From the NCBI GenBank assembly GCA_018907035.1, contig JACCIC010000228.1, forward strand, positions 248,001 to 312,000: 64,000 nt of DNA, written 5' to 3'. Position 1 is the first letter of the stretch. Each line of letters starts with the position of its first letter. Below the pieces are notes generated by a model. The model was not told the origin of the DNA, searched no databases, and worked only from the letters and a program-made list of their open reading frames with translations. Shown piece by piece: positions 56,200 to 64,000 of the stretch. The DNA is from Sycobia sp. Sy_11. Taxonomy: Eukaryota > Arthropoda > Insecta > Hymenoptera > Epichrysomallidae. Made by a program: the position numbers and the translations under genes.

Positions 56200-56900
56200 C
56201 TCAATGTCCAAACTTGATTGCGGATAAAAAGCTAAGGCATAAAAGGCCACTAATTATCCATAGTATTGGAACTTATATTGACCTTTCGTTGTCTACTTTA
56301 GTAAGGCAAAACTGAATGCCAGTTCCAAGGCATTTTTGACTTGAAACTTACCATTATAAAGTAAGTTTGCAAACAGAGTTTATAAATTTACCTCTTGAAT
56401 AAGTTTATGAAATATAAAGAAAATGACACCCTATCGCAAATACTTCTTGATAACTTTCTGTCGCGTTCGGACTGGCCCGTTGTAGCATATTTTTCTCCTT
56501 CCTTCTTTTTTTTTATTTTACCTTTACACCACTCTTTATTCTCCTAATATGTCCTGCGTCTCATCCATTTATAAACATAATTTACTAAATGTGGAATTCT
56601 TTAAGGATCTGGTATATAATTATCAAGCATCTGTTCCGTTGCATATGCCCTATCAATTAAGTCATTGCTTACTACCTAAATAAAGCCAAATTCATTTGAG
56701 CAAATTACACAAGTTTCTACATGTACAGACTTAACCAAATTTAATGATTATTTTAGAATTCGTAGTTCATAATCTTCAAAATTATGCATAGTTAAAATTC
56801 TATAATAATAATATAATTAAAATCCTTAAATCGCTTGGCTACTCGAGGTTCGACGTTTATGCCCTCGAGAAGAAACAAACGATTTTCCAACGTAGCACCG
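56200..56900. other. AT-rich non-coding interval
   Basis: No gene recognised. Confidence 0.45.
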
Positions 56901-56955
56901 GCTACTTCTAGCTCCTCTTTGTTCGGACCGGTCTCCTCATCCTGTTACGTTTTCT

Positions 56956-58244
56956 TCACTTAGACTCCACTCCCTCCTGATTTTTACTGTGGGGAGGTTC
57001 CTGTGTGAGCCAGGCCGGAGGCATACCCCTTGACCATGTCGGTGGTGGGAACTCTACACTTTTCAAAACCTCGCTTAACCTTCGGCGGGCATTTCCCAAG
57101 GATCCCTTCGTTTCGGACACGTCTACCAATTCTCTCACATCTCTCGTTAAATGGGACGACTTTACGGTACCCAATGTCTCATCTACATACCGCTTCACTC
57201 CCTCGGTCTCACGCTCTCTCGAGGACTCCCCGATCTGACCTACCCAATAGTCTTCGGTTTCACCGGTTTCCTGCCCTCGACACCCGACTTCGGTGCTGTG
57301 TTCTCGCACCTCGTGGCCACGATTCTGCCACCGACCGTTTCCTCCAAGCTGGCGACTTGAACATTGGGGCGATCTGGTCCTCGGCTCTCGCACTTTCCAA
57401 CTTTTTTGCTGTTGTGGTTGTTTATTGGGAGATGGGCGTATCGTAATTGCAAGGTAGCTCTACAGCCTCTCCGGTTTGGTCGTCATTGTCGGTCACGGCA
57501 TCTGGGTCTCTACGGATCCCGTTATGGCCGCTACCACTCTAACCTTTCCGTTCCCTCTTAGGTCGTTCTCGCATGATGGTCCGTTCATATCTTGCCGTCC
57601 TGTTTTCTATCCGACCTACTTTGCTGATCCCAGGTTTGAAAGTCGGTACGCGCGTGACTCCTGGGTGGTTATATCCTCCGTCCTGGCTACCTTCGTTGGA
57701 CGCCAGATTTCCCTCGTCGAGCTCCTTCCTGACGTGAAAGCCAGGCTGGCGGTCGCCAGGACTCCCGGGTTGACCGTAATCGGTTGGGTCGTTAGTGTCG
57801 GTCTGGTGTTTCCCGCCGAGGTGTACCTTTCCGTGGTGGTGGTGCAGGTCTGTCCGTGACCGTCACGGCCCTGCCTAAAATCTGCGCAACAGTAGGTCGC
57901 GAGGCTTGTAGGCTGTCGAAAGGATTAATCCCCACCGTTGTCGGCGGAATCGCTCGCCCCGTGATCTCGATCACATCTAGAGTGGTCACTGGGTGTCCAC
58001 GCCCCCGTCCGACACCCCGATGACGCTTGTCAACGAGAGAAACATTCACGACACGACTCTGAGCATCGCCTCGTGTGGGCGGCGAGTCTCGATCTTCTTC
58101 ATTCTCCGTCGTCCAGGTCACATCTAAGGATGGATTTTGATTACGAAGTTCCGCCCTCAGAAAACATTTCCTTAGCGTGCGATGGTCGCGGTGTGAGCTC
58201 GCACCTAACGTACCAAAGACGGCCTTCAGCTCGTCCTGGTCCAA
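56956..58244 (-). pseudogene. GC-rich, coding-like block of unknown family
   Basis: Minus strand. 58244-57792 opens with MDQDELKAVFGTLGASSHRD and is rich in Arg, Pro and Thr. After frame changes, RPKRERKG, then 57452-57240 and 57393-56956 follow (for example ESSRERETEGVKRYVDETLG, RRRLSEVLKSVEFPPPTW). Composition is far more GC than the neighbours. Charged, low in Cys, with no RT, protease or zinc motif seen. It could be a Gag or LINE ORF1 of an unrecognised element, or a host gene remnant. The plus-strand frames here are shadows. Confidence 0.35.
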
Positions 58245-58269
58245 ACGACGAATTATCTAGATATGTATA

Positions 58270-60040
58270 TATATGAATGAGGTACGACAAATTATGAGTA
58301 AATCAATAGCAAATTTTATAACATATAATTAATGATAATAAATCTCGAACCAGAAAATTCGGGTGGGGGTTCCATTGTTCCAGGCCCGTCTCTCGGTTCA
58401 TACGCCCCTAGGAGGTCGATTTCTACAATCCAATCCAGGATCTCATCGTTGCAAGATATGAAACTCTCGGGTGACCAACGCCGTTATCCCGTCGAATAAA
58501 AATTTCAAATTTCTTTATTGCAAATCTCAGTCCTTCGGCGCGCACGGACGACTTGTGTAATAAGGTATTACGAGAGCGGGTCGATTGGCGGTCGCAGGTG
58601 GTACGAAACGGGGCGAATCTACCAAACGACAAGAATCGTGAGGAAAAAAAAATTTTCTCAACGGATGTTTCTAAGCGAGTGTGTATTCATGTCAACCCAC
58701 GTTGTTTTCGTGGTCGCCGAATTTTATTTCAAGATGTCACTTAATTTATTCTATTTAAATTTGTAACGACTTCTCGTTTAATGAATTTAATTTAGTTTAA
58801 ATTTTGTAATTTCTATAAATTTGTATATATAGACTCGATTATCCTCCTTGCAGAAACAAGAAAAAAAATATTATCACTTATTAGGTTTGTTGTCATCAAA
58901 TCATACAATTTATAGAAAATTATACTTAACGTCAAGGCCACTTGTAATAGGACTAAATTGAACATTCGAATTTATTATTAAATGAACAGTTAGATCTGAA
59001 GTATAGTAATCTTAAATAATAAAAAAATTCTCTTTTTTCACTTACTTGATGAGAGCAAAGCAAAAAAAATTCTATTAATAACCATCAATACAGTAGTAAA
59101 AAAAATTACAGTGGTTTTTTATCTATAATTTATCAACAAAATTCCTATAAACAATCAAAATCTTATAATCGATATAAGATTATTTCCAAACACCAACGGT
59201 CGTGAGGAAAAAAACTCACAGTAAAATTCATTAAATCTCTCTCAATTGAAGATACACATCCACTTCATTCAAGACGTATAAATTATTGGTATATTTTTTT
59301 TTGTTGAAAAATCTCTATTAGATTCCTTCAGAAAACTTCGATACAGAAGAAAACAAATAGGGTATGAAATCGGAATTTGCATATGAAAAAAAAAACAAAT
59401 TGTCTCAGATTAACGAAGATAACATTAATATGAAAATTTTCACAAATGTCCAGATCTTAATATTATTTAATCACGATATATACTCCGGTTGTTATATGGT
59501 AGCATAGAGATATCTGCTTCAGTCTAATTTTGTATCTAAACATTATAAGATTTTGTTAGTTCAATAACAAGGAGTCATTCGATTTTCTGTTAAAAAAAAT
59601 TATTATAAAAAAATTCCTTTATCGTTTCCTATAATTTGAAAAAAAATTTATTATTACAATTTTAAGTACTTTATTCTTTGCTCCCCATGATACATGTTGT
59701 ATTTGCATAGCTCATAATTATCCTATTAATTTAAATTATTTTACAGATCGTATAATTAAATTTTTATCCTATAAATTTTAACTACCAGCCCATACTTAAA
59801 ATTATAAATTGATCACTATTAAGATTAACTTAATGTATGGTAAAAATTCCTACGAGTGAACCACATTGTTAATCTTGAAAATTTATTTAATCTAAATTAC
59901 ATATTAACTAATTTACATTGATATCAATATAATTTATATTCAATGATATCACGTTAAACTCCTTTATCGCTTCGAATATTGTTAAAATACAGAAAATTTT
60001 TATTACGTAAAATAAATATATTATGGAAAGAATTAAATGA
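58270..60040. other. Mostly AT-rich interval with one GC patch
   Basis: 58340-58650 is GC-richer (GGGTGGGGGTTCCATTG, CTCTCGGGTGACCAACGCCG) and may be an LTR or leader of the unknown block to the left. The rest is AT-rich with no gene. Confidence 0.35.
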
Positions 60041-60044
60041 ATAA

Positions 60045-63000
60045 ATATTTTTATCGGTCTTACAGTCTTTATAATATCATGTATTAGTTAATATAATGAC
60101 AGTCAGACTGTCTTTGTTTATGATCACCCCCGTAGAATCTAAAATAAAACTTATTATTACAATAAATTATATCAGAAAATTAAAAATAAAAAAAAAATTA
60201 ATAATACAATAAAAATAAAAAAATAATAAAAGTATTTATTCTATGTTAGTAAAGGATAACCAGAGTGCCCCCACCACGGTTCATTCTCAGGAACTAAACG
60301 AAATTGAAAAACCCAGCATGCTACTTTATATACCCCATCCCCACTCTAAATTGATTAGTATAACGTTTATAGGACTCCCCTTCTTTTTCAACTTAAATGC
60401 GAAATAAAAATTCTATATTGATAAGGAATAATAAGGGTTGTCCAATTTATTTGACTCTAAATTTACATTATTGGGATTTTTCAAAATACGAGTATTTTCA
60501 AGAGTTTCTGTTTTATATTTATTGTTAATACCATGTTCCAAAATATTTACATTTTCAAAGTCGAAAGAATGTAACAAGAGTAAACTATGTTCTTATAGCC
60601 CGGATGTTCCATTCATGGTTCGTAAGCTATATTGATGTTCATATATTCTTTGTTTTAGGAACCTTCCCGTTTCTCCAATACAATATTTGTCACAATCTTT
60701 ACAATTTATTTTATATACTACTCTTGTTTTCAAATCTTTATCATCCTTTTCTTTACAATTATTAAATAGCTGTCTAATATTATTATTCTTTCTAAAGTAA
60801 ACTTGAATCTTATGTTTTTTAAATGCACTTCTAATTCTTTCGGATAACCTCCTACATATGGTAATACCACAATTTTATTATTATTATACCTCTTTTACAT
60901 ATTACGTTTTCTAGTGCTATTATAAATTTAATCCACTCTCCCTGCAATCATTTTATCCACAAAGTCTATTGGATAATCATTTAACTAATTTTAAATGATC
61001 TTTTCTAAAAGAATTATGAAGAGAGAAAAAAAATCAAAACGTTATTCTTAGAAAAATAAATACAAGATTTTTTATAAATTTATTTGAAAATCATTATTCT
61101 TTGTACGAATAATTTCTTACATTGGCCTCCGAAAAACTAATTCAAAATTTACAGGTTAAACTCTCAAATTCAAGGGTATCTAAACTCGAATAACTTATTT
61201 GTAACCGTTGTAACTATATGCCCCTTCACGTTTAGAATCAAATTTATGTTTTCTAACTGTTAATCCATGAGGGTATATGAGGAAAAAAAAAATTGATTTC
61301 AATTCAAATTAACATCGAACTAATAACATACTCCAATGACCTCTATTTCAATTGTTTCATATTTATTGTTTACCATAGTCGTGTTTGTTTATTATCGAAT
61401 TTTAAAATATTAACAAATTTATGTCATCGCTGCAAAAAGAGGATCTGAATCCTATTAAATAATCAAATTAAATTTACATATAACGTGCTCGTTAAATCTT
61501 AAGCTAAAAATCTAGAAATCATAATCAATGCTTCAGATATACCTCAAAAAAAATCGATACTAAACTTCGTACAAAAACATAATCTTTTTATATACAATAA
61601 CATTAATTTGTTATTAATCAACTATTGTACTTGATAATTAAGTAATTGTTCTCTTATTCATTCCTCAATTTGGATTGGCACGAATAATAAAAAACAATAA
61701 TGCCAAATACAATAAATTGAACTGAGATCATAATATTTGAATGAAAATTTAATGTGGTTAACAGCAGCTTTCAATCTACGAGGTAATTTGATTGATTTGG
61801 ACAGAAGATCGATTTTTCCATATTATTCGCTGCTCTTGTGTTTCCTTAATTCATATGTAAACATGCATGATCGAAAATGGATACATGTTAGTTTAATCAA
61901 AATATTTTCCGTTAATTTCTACTGCTTTTCCCATCTTTCTGGCAATATGGCGATTATTATTATTGTTTTTTTAACCATAATCATTTCATTATATTATGAA
62001 ATCGTAGTTAACTACTTTTTCTATAATATTTGTGTGATAATTTAATTGCTCTTTCGAGGACTCCCTTTCATAGTACCTATTTTATTTCCGCATTGATGGT
62101 GTGAGATACAATAGAATAACCTACCAAACCATGTATGTTTTCTATATCAATATAATTTTATACTAACTCTTATAACATTAACCTCCCAAAATCTTTATGT
62201 ATAGATTAATTCTATTCTTTTTTGTAAATCGAATTCTATTATGGATGGAATTAAAAACATTCACCATTTCGTCTATACACCTTTTGGATACAATTTTACA
62301 ATTTTTACAATTTACCTTTTTGGTAAATTGTACATCATCGTCATCAACATGTCGTTCATTATCATCAACATAAACGTCATCAACATATCTTTTAGAGATA
62401 ATTGGTTTACAATTATCTTTAATAAGAGTTTGTTTTCCCAATATAAGATTTATTTTTCCATTTCTTCCATCCCAATTCCATTTCTTCCACATATATCCTG
62501 TCCAAAAGAATTAGATAGTAAAAACTCATTCATTCAATTTATTTTGTAATCTATAAGAATGAGGATGCCCGACTTGTACCATCTTCTAATACCTATGCTA
62601 TTGTATTAATAATATTCTTTTTTGTTAGATACTACTATTGCATTTGCTTTATCTGCAATTTGGAATATAATATATGTGTTTCCTTTTAAGAAATTCTTGA
62701 CTATTTTCTATTCTTGTATGACTATTAAATAATTTTGATTGATATTATAATTAAAATTACTATCTAAATAATTTTGAAATCTATTTTCTTTGTACATTGT
62801 TTCTTAATATCATTGTTGCAGCGAATAATACTATCTTCTACGGCTGAGCTGATTTCCTTAATAGGGAAATTATTATTTGAATAGGATCTTCCCAATTTAT
62901 CCTGTTGAAAGGATCTACACAATTTATTTTGAGATGTTAATATTTATTAAATTTTAATAAAATATTTTTATTATTGTTGTAAGTATTATTTGCCTGAGAA

Positions 63001-63590
63001 TGCTTTAAAGTTTTCAAATATTCAAATTTACTTTTCAGTTCTCTTCTTTTTTCGTATTTTATTTTATTATAGTGTCTGTTTTGACCTAGAAAAAATGAAA
63101 GAATTATTGTAAATTATTGTATTATACATGTTTATATAACTATTCTTGTTTCTTTAATAAAGAATGTAATAATTGATTAATTTGAAAATTTTTAGATCTG
63201 TTTTCTGAATTGATTAATTTACTTTTAAAATAGAAAACATTTCTTTCTAAATCATTCTGACAAAAATTATAAATTATATTCTTATCGTAATCCTGACAAA
63301 CATTTTAGTTCCTCAGGATGAACTGTAGCGGTTCCGAACATCGTAAAACAGAGGTGAATTTAAATTTAACCTGATGGGGTAATCAGGTTGTCGTTTACTA
63401 ACATAGAAAATTATTTTTATTATTTTTATTTTATTCATTATTTTTATTTATTTTTAATTTTGAATATAAATAATTGTAGTAATAAGTTCTAGTTTAGATT
63501 ATTCTGGGGTGACTATAAACAAGGACAGCCTGACTGTCATTATTTTAGTTAATATATTATATATAAAGACTTAAGAACGATAAAAATATT
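60045..63590 (-). mobile_element. PLE-3: old Penelope-like element with inverted terminal repeats
   Basis: Minus-strand coding in scraps: endonuclease CKDCDKYCIGETGRFLKQRI-type near 60620-60720, RT 62492-62178 (SKRYVDDVY and CIDEMVNVFNSIHNRIRFTK), and the N-terminal KFEYLKTLK-type part near 63000-63100. The low-coordinate terminal repeat (60045-60330) is on the minus strand and the high one (about 63305-63590) on the plus strand. Both keep TCTGACTGTC-type blocks. A degenerate ribozyme core is at about 63312-63345. Much older than PLE-1 and PLE-2. Confidence 0.75.
63312..63345 (+). ncRNA. Degenerate hammerhead core in the PLE-3 terminal repeat
   Basis: TTCCTCAGGATGAACTGTAG, then CGGTTCCGAACATCG, aligns with the intact cores of the other copies, but CTGATGA and GAAAC are both changed. 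Not expected to cleave. The opposite repeat near 60280-60300 is even more decayed. Confidence 0.55.
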
Positions 63591-64000
63591 TACGGATTTG
63601 ATCCGACAAAAATTGTTATTTTAAAAATTATTATCAATATATGTCAAAAAATTTTTTGCATCTAAATAGAAAAGTGAGTTGTTCTTTAATTATTATAGCT
63701 TCAAATCCATTTTCCCCTTTTTAACCGATTTTCCCCAATGTAATCAATAAATTTTCCTGAAATAAAACATTATGCCTTTATTATACCTTTGATTAAATTA
63801 AAAACTAAGAATTGTACTTATGACTGATAAAAATATTTATTAATTTAATTCAAAACCGTCGACATATATAAAATTATTAATTTTTAAAAATTACAAATAC
63901 ATACTTGTTTTTTATCACTAGCCACCATCGGCCAAAAATCAGACGAGATTGTCGATGAAGAATCAGAAGGTCTTATCATCGACTGTGGATAGTTGATTGT
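63591..64000. other. AT-rich right edge with a trace of pLTR end
   Basis: 63822-63846 (ACTGATAAAAATATTTATTA) resembles the closing segment of Penelope terminal repeats. Nothing else recognised. Confidence 0.35.

Noticed and set aside
57005..57859. Several long plus-strand frames in the GC-rich block
   Set aside because: Minus strand reads more like charged coding sequence; high GC makes open frames on both strands by chance.
1..64000. CRISPR array, bacterial operon or phage module
   Set aside because: No spacer-repeat pattern with regular short units, no ribosome-binding sites or compact gene order; introns and retroelements indicate animal DNA.

Overview
The window looks like insect nuclear DNA, probably hymenopteran. 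It is AT-rich and intron-bearing, with one exon of an insect-type ubiquitin protease (USP2) and a dense mix of mariner, Gypsy (Ty3), Penelope, R1/LOA-type elements and microsatellites. An ant is my guess from this mobile-element mix; the sequence does not prove it. There is no bacterial operon, CRISPR array, rRNA or tRNA gene that I can support. Apart from the USP2 exon, almost everything recognisable is a transposable element or its debris.

Layout. 1-804: mariner transposase running off the left edge. 838-1495, 6237-7041 and 21412-22160: three copies of one non-coding cassette; the last two carry a ~104-109 bp minisatellite. 2728-3080: USP2 exon (minus). 4.1-5.6 kb: two diverged ~600 bp direct repeats ending in (TA)n. 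7042-21416: a decayed plus-strand Gypsy element (Gypsy-1) whose 3' LTR is split by a LOA/R1-group LINE (about 16.47-20.4 kb). 23655-37965: a minus-strand Gypsy element (Gypsy-2) with gag, tandem protease domains, RT, RNase H, integrase and a class III-like viral glycoprotein (env). Its tRNA-Pro primer site is intact, and its leader holds a Penelope terminal repeat with a 12 bp target duplication. 37966-39350 and 50820-51720: minus-strand scraps of a third Gypsy lineage. 39365-42136, 48545-50815 and 60045-63590: three Penelope-like elements (PLE). 43443-44380 and 54981-56194: two more mariners with visible inverted repeats. 45500-47600: R1-clade LINE remnant. 53.6 and 54.5 kb: strong palindromes. 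56.9-58.25 kb: GC-rich, minus-strand coding-like block of unknown origin.

How the parts relate. Insertions are nested (LINE in Gypsy-1 LTR; Penelope repeat in Gypsy-2), so relative ages can be read. The Penelope terminal repeats carry hammerhead ribozyme cores, a small spliceosomal-type intron and a conserved inverted repeat straddling it. Every element shows at least one disabling lesion, so none is expected to be autonomous. The most unusual pieces are Gypsy-2 (double protease, six zinc knuckles, captured glycoprotein) and a catalytic Asp-to-His change shared by two Penelope copies. Family assignments come from reading motifs by eye; no database search was run.
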